From the NCBI GenBank assembly GCA_036824465.1, contig DAITAC010000011.1, positions 1 through 61,458 of the forward strand: a stretch of 61,458 nt of DNA, given 5' to 3'. This document shows, piece after piece, positions 41,662-50,541 of this stretch. A program made the translations under genes and the position numbers. Numbering within the stretch: the first letter of the stretch is position 1; each line of letters opens with the position of its first letter. Under the pieces are notes generated by a model that made no database searches, was not told where the DNA came from, and worked only from the letters and a program-made list of their open reading frames with translations. Origin of the DNA: JAKOQB01 sp036824465 (lineage in GTDB: Bacteria; Pseudomonadota; Gammaproteobacteria; Burkholderiales; Burkholderiaceae_F).

Positions 41662-43632
41662 TCAGGCCGCTTGCGTTCCGGAGGCGGTGCCTTGCGGCAT
41701 CGTGCTCGCGTTCTGCAGTGTGACCTCGAACCAGAACATCGATCCTGCGCCGGGTGTGCTGCTGACACCGATGGCGCCATCCATTAGTTCAACCAGATGC
41801 TTGCAGATCGCCAGCCCAAGTCCGCTGCCGCCGAAGCGCCGCGTGGTCGATGCATCCGCCTGCGAAAACGGCACAAACAGTTGCTGTTGTTCTTCGGCGC
41901 CGATCCCAATCCCGGTATCGATCACCTCGACCCGCAGCCGACACAGTCCGATATCCGGCGGACTATGGGCAACCCGCACCATGCGTGCCTCGATGTGTCC
42001 GGCGGATGTGAACTTCACCGCATTGTCGATGAGATTTGACAGCACCTGGCGCAGGCGACCGCTATCTCCGAGTACTGCATTCGGGACGTCGGCCGCTATC
42101 TGCAGACGCAAATCGACGCCTTTCGCGCGTGCGGCCTCGCCAAAGAGCTCGATCACCTCACGCAGAGGGGAACGCGGATCAAACGGTGCGCGCTCCAGCG
42201 TCAGGCGCCCGGATTCCATACGCGAAAAATCAAGCATGTCATTCAGAACACGCAGCAGCCCAGCCGCCGACTTATAGGCAATCTGCGCGCATTGCCTTTG
42301 CTGCGGGTCGAGCCCCGATCGCTGCAGCAGTTCGAGATTGCCCATCACGCCATTCAGCGGCGTGCGGATTTCGTGACTCATTGTGGCCAGGAAGCGCGAC
42401 TTGGCGCGCGAACCTGCTTCCGCCTCGGTGCTGGCTGCTTCAAGTTGCACCGTCTTGCGATGCAATTCGCCCAGATAGCGATGCGCCGCCGCTTCGGCGT
42501 GATCGCGCAGTCGAACCAGATGCGCGAGCGCACACGCAACGCCGATCAGCAGCACGGTGCCGATGCCTGCAAGCGTCCGGTAGGTGCGTTTCTGCGCCGT
42601 GACCGGCGCCAGCGATTCGCGCACCGACGTGCCGACCGTCACGACCAGCGGGTATTCACGCACCGAGCGATACGCATAGATACGCTCGATGCCATCCGTC
42701 AGAGCCGACGCGATATACGACCCATGGGGTGCGCTGTCGAGGCGCCGAAAAAGGACGGACTTGCTGATGTCGGCCCCCATCCCTCGTCCATCGCCGGGTG
42801 GCAGCCGTGCTCGAATCACGCCGTCCTTTCCGATCAGGGCGACGGTGCCGTCGCGGCCCAGGTCGACATCCTTGTAGAACTCCGAGAAGTAGAACGGGTC
42901 GATCGCGATACCGATGACCCCCAGCAGCGAGGCGTCCGGCTTGTTGGCACGGCGCGTAAGAACGATCGACCAGCTTCCGTTGACACGGGCCAGCAGCGGC
43001 TTGCCGACGAACAACTGACCGCTGTCGAGGTCCCTGTGCACGTTGACGTGCTCGCGATCGCCAAGATAGGTGCGTGGCGCGCCATGGGAACCCAGCACCA
43101 CATAACCGGTTTCGTCCGTAATCACCGCGTTGCGTACGAGTGACTTCGGCACCTGCAGGGACGCGAAGAAAGTTGGCAGATCGAACCGCGCTCCCTCCTG
43201 TTCGAACCGCTCCTTCGTCAGCAGAGCGAGCTCGTCGACGTAGTTGAGCGTGCGGATGGTGTGCTCTTCCAGCACGCGCGCGAGGTTGGTGTTTGCCTGC
43301 TTGATCTCAGCGATGCGGGCGTCATGTTCGCGCGCGGTCACGTATTCGACCGCGATCCACATGGCGACGATCACCAGCAGACAGAAGAGCACGACCGCGA
43401 CTACCAGCCCGCTGGTCGCGGGTCGCAGGGGTTGATCTGCTGGTCGGTTGGCCACCGCTGTGCTTTCGAACGCTTCTGCTGCCCGTCGTCCTGGTGCCGC
43501 CCGTGATCTTGCCACTGTTTGTGCGCCTTGCGTGCATTCGTGTTGCGCGCGACGTGCGATGTGCCGGAAGCAATCCGAATCGCGATGCATGATCAATCGT
43601 GTCGCGACGGGCAGGGTCGCGCCGAATATCAT
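41662..43632 (-). CDS. Membrane sensor histidine kinase with PDC/dCache-like domain
   Basis: 656 residues. A cytoplasmic N-terminus, TM1 (about 74-95), a large periplasmic sensor domain (about 96-345, with VTDETGYVVLGSHGAPRTYLG and IGIAIDPFYFSEFY, a PDC/dCache pattern), TM2 (about 347-367), a coiled-coil linker, HisKA with H420 (MSHEIRTPLNGV) and HATPase (NLIDNAVKFT, DTGIGI, FGGSGLGLAI). No receiver domain and no adjacent response regulator. The start could be ATG 43632 or 43590. It sits just upstream of the two chrA genes. Confidence 0.9.
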   Translation of the reverse strand: MIFGATLPVATRLIMHRDSDCFRHIARRAQHECTQGAQTVARSRAAPGRRAAEAFESTAVANRPADQPLRPATSGLVVAVVLFCLLVIVAMWIAVEYVTAREHDARIAEIKQANTNLARVLEEHTIRTLNYVDELALLTKERFEQEGARFDLPTFFASLQVPKSLVRNAVITDETGYVVLGSHGAPRTYLGDREHVNVHRDLDSGQLFVGKPLLARVNGSWSIVLTRRANKPDASLLGVIGIAIDPFYFSEFYKDVDLGRDGTVALIGKDGVIRARLPPGDGRGMGADISKSVLFRRLDSAPHGSYIASALTDGIERIYAYRSVREYPLVVTVGTSVRESLAPVTAQKRTYRTLAGIGTVLLIGVACALAHLVRLRDHAEAAAHRYLGELHRKTVQLEAASTEAEAGSRAKSRFLATMSHEIRTPLNGVMGNLELLQRSGLDPQQRQCAQIAYKSAAGLLRVLNDMLDFSRMESGRLTLERAPFDPRSPLREVIELFGEAARAKGVDLRLQIAADVPNAVLGDSGRLRQVLSNLIDNAVKFTSAGHIEARMVRVAHSPPDIGLCRLRVEVIDTGIGIGAEEQQQLFVPFSQADASTTRRFGGSGLGLAICKHLVELMDGAIGVSSTPGAGSMFWFEVTLQNASTMPQGTASGTQAA

Positions 43633-43645
43633 CGCGAAATCGCCT

Positions 43646-44419
43646 ATGAACCGCCTGTTCGCTCATGCTCCTTCGCTTCTGGTCGCCAGTGCGATCGTCG
43701 CACTTGCGCTGCATGGACCGATCAGCCAGTGGCCCGATTACCATCGGTTTGCCGATACACGCCCACTTCTGGGCCTGCCCAACGCCATGGATGTGCTGTC
43801 GAATCTTGGTTTCGCGGTGGTGGCCATGTGGGGATGGATCGGTCTTGCACCACGGCGGCGCGACGCGCGACTGGCGCCTGGCTGGCCCGGGTGGGCATTG
43901 TTTCTCGTTGCGCTCCTCATGGCGGCGATCGGTTCGGCCCTCTATCACCTGTCGCCCGATAACTTTCGACTGCTGTTCGATCGACTTCCGATCGCGCTCG
44001 CCTGCGCGGGGTTGCTGGCGGCGGTATACACGGAGACGCAACGTTCGGCGCATGGATTGCGCACCGCAGCCGTGCTCGCACTGGCGTCGATCGCGAGCGT
44101 GTTGTGGTGGTATGTGACAGAGCTCAACGGCGTCGGCGATCTGCGGCCGTATCTGCTGATACAGGCTGCGCCGCTGGTGCTGATTCCGTTATGGCAGGCG
44201 ATACATGGTTCGCCCCGCGTGGAGCGCGTCACGTTCGGACTGGCAATTGCCGGGTACTTGCTGGCAAAGGTGGCCGAATTGCAGGACCAGCGAGTGTTCG
44301 ATGCGGTTGGGTTCGTGAGCGGACACACGCTGAAGCACCTGCTCGCGTTCGCGTCGGCAGCGCTCCTCGTGGGTGGCGTCATGGCACGGCTGAGCGCGAG
44401 TCAAAGGGGCTCCCAATGA
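43646..44419 (+). CDS. CREST/ceramidase-like membrane protein
   Basis: 257 residues with about seven membrane helices. Conserved polar residues are distributed as in the CREST/alkaline ceramidase superfamily: an N-terminal NAMDVLSNLGF, GSALYHLSPDNFRLLFDRLPIA, and a C-terminal GHTLKHLLAFASA with two His. These three blocks give Ser, Asp and three His, the zinc-hydrolase set of the family. A role in lipid amide hydrolysis is possible but unproven. It overlaps the kinase region divergently and is coupled by ATGA to tag. Confidence 0.72.
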   Translation: MNRLFAHAPSLLVASAIVALALHGPISQWPDYHRFADTRPLLGLPNAMDVLSNLGFAVVAMWGWIGLAPRRRDARLAPGWPGWALFLVALLMAAIGSALYHLSPDNFRLLFDRLPIALACAGLLAAVYTETQRSAHGLRTAAVLALASIASVLWWYVTELNGVGDLRPYLLIQAAPLVLIPLWQAIHGSPRVERVTFGLAIAGYLLAKVAELQDQRVFDAVGFVSGHTLKHLLAFASAALLVGGVMARLSASQRGSQ

Positions 44420-45054
44420 CGTTCGACCGCGCTGGCCTCATCACCGGCAACGATGGAACGCGAAGGTGCTCCTGGTGCGCCGTCAGTGAAGACTACGTCG
44501 CGTATCACGACCACGAATGGGGGTTCCCGGTCGACGACGATCGCCGGCTGTTCGAAAAGGTCTGTCTGGAAGGCTTTCAGTCGGGGCTGAGCTGGCTCAC
44601 GATCCTGCGCAAGCGCGATGCGTTTCGGCGTGCGTTTGCCGACTTCGACCTTGCGCGCGTGGCGCAATTCAACGCAAGCGAGGTCGAGCGGCTACTGATC
44701 GATGCCGCCATCATCCGTCATCGCGGCAAGATTGAATCGACCATCAACAACGCACGCCGTGCGCTCGAACTGATCGACGAATTCGGATCGCTCGCGGCCT
44801 ATTTCTGGAGTTTTGAGCCGGATCCTGCGACTCGCCCCGCGCGGGTCACCTGGGCGATGCTGCGGACGATGAACATGTCCCCGGAATCGGCTGCGTTAAG
44901 TCGGGATCTCAAACGTCGCGGCTGGAGTTTCGTCGGGCCGACGACCATCTACGCATTCATGCAGGCGATGGGGCTCGTCAACGACCATCTCGATGGCTGC
45001 GCGGCTCGTCCGCTCGCCGCAGACGCGCGTGCCGCGCTGGACCGGCTGACTTGA
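44416..45054 (+). CDS. tag: DNA-3-methyladenine glycosylase I
   Basis: 212 residues. Zn ligands are visible as C18 in CSWCAVSEDY, His in YHDHEWG, and a C-terminal His and Cys in NDHLDGCAA. The Glu of FEKVCLEGFQSGLSW and the substrate pocket Trp/Tyr residues match Tag. It excises 3-methyladenine. ATG 44416 overlaps the membrane protein stop (ATGA). It complements the AlkD-like protein at 17989. Confidence 0.95.
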   Translation: MTFDRAGLITGNDGTRRCSWCAVSEDYVAYHDHEWGFPVDDDRRLFEKVCLEGFQSGLSWLTILRKRDAFRRAFADFDLARVAQFNASEVERLLIDAAIIRHRGKIESTINNARRALELIDEFGSLAAYFWSFEPDPATRPARVTWAMLRTMNMSPESAALSRDLKRRGWSFVGPTTIYAFMQAMGLVNDHLDGCAARPLAADARAALDRLT

Positions 45055-45057
45055 CGG

Positions 45058-45222
45058 CTACTGTTGCTCGGTCGGAACGGGCGGCGCCGCCGTGTCTTCG
45101 GTCGGTGTCGTCGTATTGGCCGGCTCGGGCTTGTGCGCCTTGCGCTCGCGCTTGGCTTCCTGTTTCTTCTTCCTGGCCAGCTCGCGCTGACGCTTTTCAA
45201 ACGAGTAGTTGGGTTTTGCCAT
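45058..45222 (-). CDS. Small basic Lys/Arg-rich protein, 54 residues
   Basis: ATG 45222 to TAG 45058. It starts MAKPNYSFEKRQRELARKKK with a strongly basic amphipathic helix and has an acidic/Pro/Thr-rich tail. Similar short MAKPNYxFEKRxRELxKKKK proteins are, from memory, common next to housekeeping genes in betaproteobacteria, and the function is unknown. A purine-rich CAGGGAGC precedes the ATG. Located just downstream of cspA on the same strand, separated by its terminator. Confidence 0.75.
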   Translation of the reverse strand: MAKPNYSFEKRQRELARKKKQEAKRERKAHKPEPANTTTPTEDTAAPPVPTEQQ

Positions 45223-45276
45223 CGGCGCTCCCTGAAGGGGTGCTCAAGTGTTGCGAACAGCCGTGTCGTTGGCAAG

Positions 45277-45310
45277 AAAAAAGCCGCCACCGAAGGTGGC
45301 GGCTTTCTTT
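45277..45310 (-). terminator. Bidirectional-looking terminator after the cold-shock gene
   Basis: Perfect 9-bp stem GCCGCCACC/GGTGGCGGC (45283-45291 with 45295-45303, loop GAA), flanked by six A and by TTTCTTT. Reading the minus strand it gives hairpin plus T6, as needed for the cold-shock gene that ends at 45327. Confidence 0.88.
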
Positions 45311-45326
45311 CTCGAACGCACGAACC

Positions 45327-45530
45327 TCAGATCACTTTGATCTGTGTGGCCTGCGGGCCTTTGGCGCCCGGGGCAACGACGAACTCGACGCGCTGGCCTT
45401 CCTGCAGAGTCTTGAAGCCTGCGCTCTGGATTGACGAATAATGCGCGAACAGATCCTTGCCGCCGTCCTCCGGCGTGATGAAGCCGAAGCCCTTGGTTTC
45501 ATTGAACCACTTGACGGTACCTTGTGCCAT
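45327..45530 (-). CDS. CspA-family cold shock protein
   Basis: 67 residues. RNP1 (KGFGFITPEDG) and RNP2-like (DLFAHYSSI) motifs are intact, and the sequence starts MAQGTVKWFNETKG. It binds single-stranded RNA or DNA as a chaperone. A leader of about 160 nt precedes the ATG. Strong terminator downstream. Monocistronic. Confidence 0.95.
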   Translation of the reverse strand: MAQGTVKWFNETKGFGFITPEDGGKDLFAHYSSIQSAGFKTLQEGQRVEFVVAPGAKGPQATQIKVI

Positions 45531-45725
45531 TTAAACATCCTTGAAAGTTGAGATGAAGAACCACCGTCGGCCGCAAAGGCGGCTGGCGCGCCAACGATCA
45601 AGTACGTAAACCGGGGACTGAGGTGCGACCCCAAAAACAAGGGAGTCGACGCAGGGAACCGAAGGACTGACGACACTTAAACGCAAGCAGAACGGAGGCT
45701 ACCCGTCATTGGTCGTTTTGTCCAA
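45531..45725 (-). promoter_or_regulatory. Long 5' leader and promoter of the cold-shock gene
   Basis: On the minus strand TTGGAC (45720-45725) and TAGCCT (45696-45701) are 18 bases apart; transcription would start near 45689, giving a leader of about 160 nt. cspA-type genes are known for long thermosensing leaders. GC-rich inverted segments within (GGCCGC...GCGGCT near 45570) allow structure. The remaining 157 bases up to the next gene show no gene. Confidence 0.45.
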
Positions 45726-45882
45726 CTGCGATTTGCCGGTCCGGGCACCTGCAAAACCCTCGTTTGGTGCGCCACTGCGACACTGCGGCACTGGCGACGA
45801 ACACACCTCGGTGCTTCAGGGCAAAGAGGTTTTGTTCAAGCCCGGGTGGCGGTCTTCAATCCCGCCAATGCAGATCACGTAG

Positions 45883-46047
45883 TCACCAGCGCCCGCGCAC
45901 GGCGGCGGAATCGGCGTCCTCGAACGAGCGAACCCAGGCCAGCGCGACTAACGCGCCGACCGTGAACGGGATCATCGCGATCGACGTCGATGCGATCGCC
46001 ATATCGAGCATCTGCTCGAGGGATGGCGCGGCAGTTCTGGTGGTCAT
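45883..46047 (-). CDS. Small single-membrane-helix protein, 54 residues
   Basis: ATG 46047 to TGA 45883. The N-terminus MTTRTAAPSLEQMLDMAIAS leads into a hydrophobic helix (about 22-40, IAMIPFTVGALVALAWV), then a short polar tail. It lies six bases downstream of the hypothetical gene at 46054, so probably co-transcribed. Function not recognised; weak ribosome site (GGATGACGCC). Confidence 0.5.
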   Translation of the reverse strand: MTTRTAAPSLEQMLDMAIASTSIAMIPFTVGALVALAWVRSFEDADSAAVRGRW

Positions 46048-46053
46048 CTGGCG

Positions 46054-46491
46054 TCATCCGAAAATGCGGACCTGCAGCCGCTGCCAGAACGACAGTGAGT
46101 TCCACCACGCCAGGCCCTCACGCAGCTTGCGCTCACCGCTTTGCGACAGTCCGAAATACACAATGTTGGCGTTGTCGCGATGGCGGCCAACGACCTCCAC
46201 GTAGCCGTAGCAGAACAGCACGCCCGCGAGCAGCGCAATGTCCTGATGACCGTCGAGCCAGACGACTGGCAGGGTCGTCCCCATCATGGCAAGCAGATGG
46301 CCCCGCTGCAGGTGTCCCAGCACATCGAGCATGCGTAGCCGCAGGGGCAACTGCCCGACCTGTTTCGTTTTGTATTCGCGCAAGGCCGTGGCCCACACGG
46401 ATGCCTTCGATTCAACTGGATGCAGCAGAGAGTTCGCAGTCCAGCGGGACACTGACTCCGTCGATTCGACGTATGGGATGTCGCGTGACAT
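46054..46491 (-). CDS. Hypothetical protein, possible winged-helix
   Basis: 145 residues. The C-terminal half reads GHQDIALLAGVLFCYGYVEVVGRHRDNANIVYFG and then LSQSGERKLREGL, similar in rhythm to a winged-helix recognition helix and wing ending in LTxxGxxxL. The N-terminal 45 residues are polar. No membrane helix is certain. I do not recognise the family; a DNA-binding role is only a suggestion. It forms a pair with the downstream 54-residue membrane protein. Confidence 0.6.
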   Translation of the reverse strand: MSRDIPYVESTESVSRWTANSLLHPVESKASVWATALREYKTKQVGQLPLRLRMLDVLGHLQRGHLLAMMGTTLPVVWLDGHQDIALLAGVLFCYGYVEVVGRHRDNANIVYFGLSQSGERKLREGLAWWNSLSFWQRLQVRIFG

Positions 46492-46719
46492 AGACTTGTC
46501 TCGTTCACCGTCTGCGCTTCAATGCCGAACGACTCGGCGATTGCCGCATGTCTGAACATCGGCAGACGACTCAAAGAGTTGAGCCCCGCCGGCAAACCGC
46601 TGGCAATTCGGCCGATTGCACCCGTTCAGCGACACGCTGTCCGACGGGTGCCGCGGTCGTCGCTTACGATGCGCGGGTAGGCGGCACCGGCTGCCGTCTC
46701 AACCCGCGATGGAGTGATC

Positions 46720-47706
46720 ATGCGAGCCGTCTACTACGAACGAACGGGACCCGCGCGCGAAGTGCTGGAGCGAGGTGATCTGCCGACACCGACGCCTGCG
46801 GCGGGCGAGGTGCGCGTGAAGCTGACTACCTCTGGGGTCAATCCGTCGGACGTGAAATCGCGCGCCGGGCTGCGCGCGACGGTGTTGGCGTTCCCGCGCA
46901 TCGTGCCGCACAGCGACGGCGCCGGTGTGATCGATGCGGTGGGCGACGGCGTGCCGGCCGAACGCATTGGCGAACGGGTGTGGACGTGGAATGCCGCCTG
47001 GAAACGTGCCTTCGGTACCGCCGCGCAATTTGTGACGCTGCCTGCCGAGCAAGCCGTGCGGCTGCCGGCGAACGTGCCGTTCGACGCCGGTGCCTGTCTC
47101 GGCATTCCTGCGCTGACCGCACTGCATGCAGTCCGCATGGATGGCGGCGTCGCGGGCAAGGACGTGCTGATCGCCGGCGGCGCTGGCGCGGTCGGACACT
47201 ATGCGATTCAGATGGCGCGATTGCTCGGCGCGCAGCGCGTGATCGCGACGGTGAGCAGCGCACACAAGGCTTCATTGGCGCGACAAGCCGGCGCCGATCT
47301 GGTACTTGATTACCGCGGCGATGATGTGATCGCGCGCGTGCGTGAGGCCACGGCCGGCGTGGGCGTGGACCGCGTGGTCGAAGTCGATTTCGCAGCGAAC
47401 GTCGCGACCGATCTTGGCATCGTCAAGCCTGAAGGCGACATCGTTGTCTATGGCAGCGGCAAACCGGAGATCGCCGTGCCATTCTTTCCTGCCGCCGTGA
47501 ACAATTTGCGCCTGCGATTTTTCATCGTCTACAACCTCACACCGTTGGATCGTGCGACTGCCGTCGGGCAACTGAACGAATGGCTGCAGCAGGATCGTCT
47601 GCAGCACAACATCGCCGCGAGGCTGCCGCTCGATGCAATCGCGCAGGCGCACGAACTGGTCGAGTCCGGACGCGCGATAGGTAACGTCGTGGTTGAGGTC
47701 GAATAG
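46720..47706 (+). CDS. NADPH:quinone reductase-like zinc-independent alcohol dehydrogenase family
   Basis: 328 residues of the medium-chain dehydrogenase/reductase superfamily. The N-terminal GroES-like domain (SGVNPSDVKSRAG) lacks the catalytic Zn Cys/His set, and the Rossmann motif is GGAGAVGHYAIQ at about 148-160. It resembles quinone oxidoreductase (QOR) with NADPH preference. The substrate is unknown. ATG 46720 follows GGAG; a GTG two codons upstream is also in frame. Confidence 0.9.
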   Translation: MRAVYYERTGPAREVLERGDLPTPTPAAGEVRVKLTTSGVNPSDVKSRAGLRATVLAFPRIVPHSDGAGVIDAVGDGVPAERIGERVWTWNAAWKRAFGTAAQFVTLPAEQAVRLPANVPFDAGACLGIPALTALHAVRMDGGVAGKDVLIAGGAGAVGHYAIQMARLLGAQRVIATVSSAHKASLARQAGADLVLDYRGDDVIARVREATAGVGVDRVVEVDFAANVATDLGIVKPEGDIVVYGSGKPEIAVPFFPAAVNNLRLRFFIVYNLTPLDRATAVGQLNEWLQQDRLQHNIAARLPLDAIAQAHELVESGRAIGNVVVEVE

Positions 47707-47734
47707 GCGAGCGGGTGTTTCAAATTCGCACGGG

Positions 47735-48913
47735 TCAGCCGGCAAGGATCAGATAGATTCCGAGCCCAACCATCACCACGCCGCTGATGAGCTTCAGCCA
47801 GCGACCTTCCTTTTCCTGCAGGCGATGGCGGCTCAGCATCACGACGCCGATCCCGAGCACGATCACATCGTCCAGCATGTAGGCGGCGTTGTACAGCAGC
47901 AGATACCCGTAGTAGCTCGCGCGGTCGAGTTGCTGCAGCGTCAGAATGCGCGTGTACAGCGCCGGGAACCCTGAGGTGCACATGAACTCGACGATCTGCA
48001 CCAGTCCGGCGAGGATCACCGTGCCGATGATGGCCGCAACCATGCTTTGTGCGTGCAGGATGTTGCGCATGCGGTTGTAGATGCCAGGCTTGGCGCTCGC
48101 CGGGATAGACAGTGAGATACCGCGGCCGAACGCGACGAAGTCCTTCATATTGATCAGGCCGGCGATGATCGCGATTGCAGCGATGATCACCTGCGAGGCG
48201 CGCGACAAGCCGATCAGCAGGAACAGGTTCAGCCAGGCGGTCATGAAGAGGAAGTACGCAACCCCTTCGACCAGCACGAATGTGCCGGCAATTGCGATCA
48301 TGCGCGGCCGGTCGTTCAGCGGCGCGAGCAGCGAGATCATCAGCACGAGCACCCACATGGAGCAGGGATTGAAGCCGTCGAGCAGCCCCATCGCAAGGGT
48401 GAAGGCGGGCAGGCCGACTCCGTCGAGCTTCAGCGTCCTGCCAAGAATGGAAAGCTCGAAGCGCTCTGGTTCTGATGCCGCGGGCGCGCGGCAGGCGAGG
48501 CTGTCGTCCGCCTCGCACGTCGCGCCGTTCGCAGCCGAGCCCGGTACAACGCCAGCGCCCGCGAGTGCGCTGCGAATCAGCCGGTCGGTCGCGTCGTCCG
48601 AATAACCGAGGATCAACTGCCCGCGCAGGACGATCGCCGGCACGCGCGCCACGCCACCCTGTGCCTTGGCGACTTCCTGCAGCCGCGCGAGCGCAGCGGG
48701 CTCCTTCTGCACATCGCGAATGACGATCTTCAGGTCCGTGCGTTCCTGGCCGAGCCTGGCCAGAAATTCTTCCGCCTTCGCGCAGTGCGGACAGCCCTCG
48801 CGTACAAAAGCCTCGATGAGAATGGTGCCGTCGGCGGCGCGCGCATCAAGAAAGCCGAGACACGCGCACAAAAGCGCCAGCAAAAGGACGGTCAAGTTGC
48901 TGCTGAGCTTCAA
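47735..48913 (-). CDS. Periplasmic glutaredoxin-like domain fused to a CcdA/DsbD-like membrane domain
   Basis: 392 residues. A signal segment (about 1-26) precedes a thioredoxin-fold domain with C41-P-H-C44 (REGCPHCAK) and cis-Pro VPAIV, a Cys-containing linker, then about seven membrane helices with GLLDGFNPCSMWVLVLMISLL and a second Cys in QIVEFMCTSGFPALY. The Cys pair in helices and the N-PC motif match the CcdA/DsbD transmembrane core, which relays electrons from cytosolic thioredoxin. The fusion would let it reduce its own periplasmic domain. Confidence 0.8.
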   Translation of the reverse strand: MKLSSNLTVLLLALLCACLGFLDARAADGTILIEAFVREGCPHCAKAEEFLARLGQERTDLKIVIRDVQKEPAALARLQEVAKAQGGVARVPAIVLRGQLILGYSDDATDRLIRSALAGAGVVPGSAANGATCEADDSLACRAPAASEPERFELSILGRTLKLDGVGLPAFTLAMGLLDGFNPCSMWVLVLMISLLAPLNDRPRMIAIAGTFVLVEGVAYFLFMTAWLNLFLLIGLSRASQVIIAAIAIIAGLINMKDFVAFGRGISLSIPASAKPGIYNRMRNILHAQSMVAAIIGTVILAGLVQIVEFMCTSGFPALYTRILTLQQLDRASYYGYLLLYNAAYMLDDVIVLGIGVVMLSRHRLQEKEGRWLKLISGVVMVGLGIYLILAG

Positions 48914-49168
48914 GGAAGCCCCACTCGATGCGGCTCAAGCTGGCTGCGCATCCGGCGCAAGGAGTTCGCTGAGGTGTGCTGCCGCCAAGATTTTTTCAGA
49001 CCGCGGACAAGTCTATGAAGCGGGCGACGCTTGTACTAGTCCCAGGTCGATCGCGGTGCACGAGGGCATTAATCTGGATCAAGCATTTGCTGCGCGCCCG
49101 CCGTTCGCTGCATCAGTCGCAGCGGGCGGAACCCACACGTTCGGTTCGAACTGGGCGACGGCTGACGA

Positions 49169-49639
49169 CTACGATTGAGCCTGGCCTGCAGCAGCGAGGT
49201 TCAATTCCGCCTGCTCTGCGCGCGCCTTCAGCGCCGCATTCATTGCGTGAAACGCCGGTGCCGCGGTGCGCTGCAGACGCCGGCGCAGAAACGGAATCAG
49301 CACGCCGCGGTAACGCTGGGTCTGATCAAAGCGGACGCCTCCGTCGGGCAGCGGTTCGATGCTGAAGCGATGCTCTGCCGAATATAGCCACGGCATGGCC
49401 CAGCGCCCGAGCCAGCGCAATTCACGCGGCTCGCGCACGTGAGTCAGCGTCGGCCGAAAGATCGTCGACCCCGCTCCCTGAGGCTGCAGCGTGACGAGAA
49501 TCGAATTGCCGGTCTGCGGTTTGCCGAATACGGAACGGATGAACGGGTTCCAACGCTTATATGCGGCGAAATCGGTCAGGATCGCCCATACGAGCCCCGC
49601 CGAGGCCTTGATTTCAATGTTCGTTCGGATTTCATGCAT
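49169..49639 (-). CDS. SRPBCC/START-like domain protein
   Basis: 156 residues. The polyketide-cyclase/SRPBCC fold begins HEIRTNIEIKASAGLVWAILTDFAAYKRWNPFIRSV and ends in a long C-terminal helix (PAFHAMNAALKARAEQAEL). A hydrophobic ligand-binding cavity is expected; ligand unknown. The M7 start at 49639 removes six poorly supported codons. Divergent from the trypsin-like gene by about 130 bases. Confidence 0.85.
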   Translation of the reverse strand: MHEIRTNIEIKASAGLVWAILTDFAAYKRWNPFIRSVFGKPQTGNSILVTLQPQGAGSTIFRPTLTHVREPRELRWLGRWAMPWLYSAEHRFSIEPLPDGGVRFDQTQRYRGVLIPFLRRRLQRTAAPAFHAMNAALKARAEQAELNLAAAGQAQS

Positions 49640-49768
49640 GGCTGCAGTGTGACCCATATCCCCTGCGGCGGCCTTGTAAACCGCGCGATGGCGTTTAGCC
49701 GACGCGAATGCGGGGTATCCCTGTCAATGCCGCTACCATGAGGCCGTCTGAATCATGCAGGTAGTCCA

Positions 49769-50536
49769 ATGATCGAGCCGGTGCTGTTAACTGCTGCGCG
49801 TGTCTCCACCTTCAACCAGCGTCAACTGCTGACCAACGCGAGCGGTTTCTACTTCGAGCGTGACCGGCGCCTGTTCCTCGTGACGAGCCGGCATGTCGTG
49901 ATCGATGAGCCGAGCAAGCACTTTCCGGATCGCATCGAGATTGAACTGCACATCGACGAGGACAACCTGGCGCATTCCACAGGGTTCTCGATTCCGCTCT
50001 ACCGCGACGGCAGGAGCGTGTGGCACCAGGGCAGCGACACCGCCGGCGGGATCGACGTGGCGGTGATCGAACTCGAGCGCGAGGCACTACCGAAGACCAC
50101 CGTGTATCGCGCCTTTACGCCGGCGCACCTGAAAGTTGAGCTTGATCAGGTGCCGGTCGGCAGTTCGCTGCTGATCGTCTGCTTTCCCCTTGGATTTCAC
50201 GACACGCTGCATCATCTGCCGGTCGCGCGCCACGCGGTGATCGCATCATCGTACGGGCTGCGCTTCCAGGGCGAGGGCTATTTCCTTACCGATGCGCGCA
50301 CGCACCGCGGCACCAGCGGCGCGCCGGTCTTGATGCGCGATCCGACACCCGGTCAGGGCGGTGACCTGCCATGGAAACTGCTGGGCGTGCATTCAGCGCG
50401 CATCGATGTCGGCACGCGCGACCTGAAACTGGACGAGGCGCTGGGCCTGAATTGCGCCTGGTATGCCGACATCCTCATGACGCTCACCGAAGATCGAGTG
50501 GCGGACCGAAATCCGCCGCCGAAGAAACCGGAATAG
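49769..50536 (+). CDS. Cytosolic trypsin-like peptidase
   Basis: 255 residues without a signal peptide. The trypsin fold has H42 (TSRHVV), D96 (IDVAVIEL) and S183 (RGTSGAPV), an intact triad. The order and GTSGAP are close to HtrA/trypsin-2-like domains, but no PDZ is attached. Being cytoplasmic it is unlikely to be a housekeeping Deg protease. It ends five bases before the alpha/beta hydrolase ATG, so the pair is translationally linked. It could serve as an effector or a regulated protease; role unknown. Confidence 0.82.
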   Translation: MIEPVLLTAARVSTFNQRQLLTNASGFYFERDRRLFLVTSRHVVIDEPSKHFPDRIEIELHIDEDNLAHSTGFSIPLYRDGRSVWHQGSDTAGGIDVAVIELEREALPKTTVYRAFTPAHLKVELDQVPVGSSLLIVCFPLGFHDTLHHLPVARHAVIASSYGLRFQGEGYFLTDARTHRGTSGAPVLMRDPTPGQGGDLPWKLLGVHSARIDVGTRDLKLDEALGLNCAWYADILMTLTEDRVADRNPPPKKPE

Positions 50537-50541
50537 TCCAC

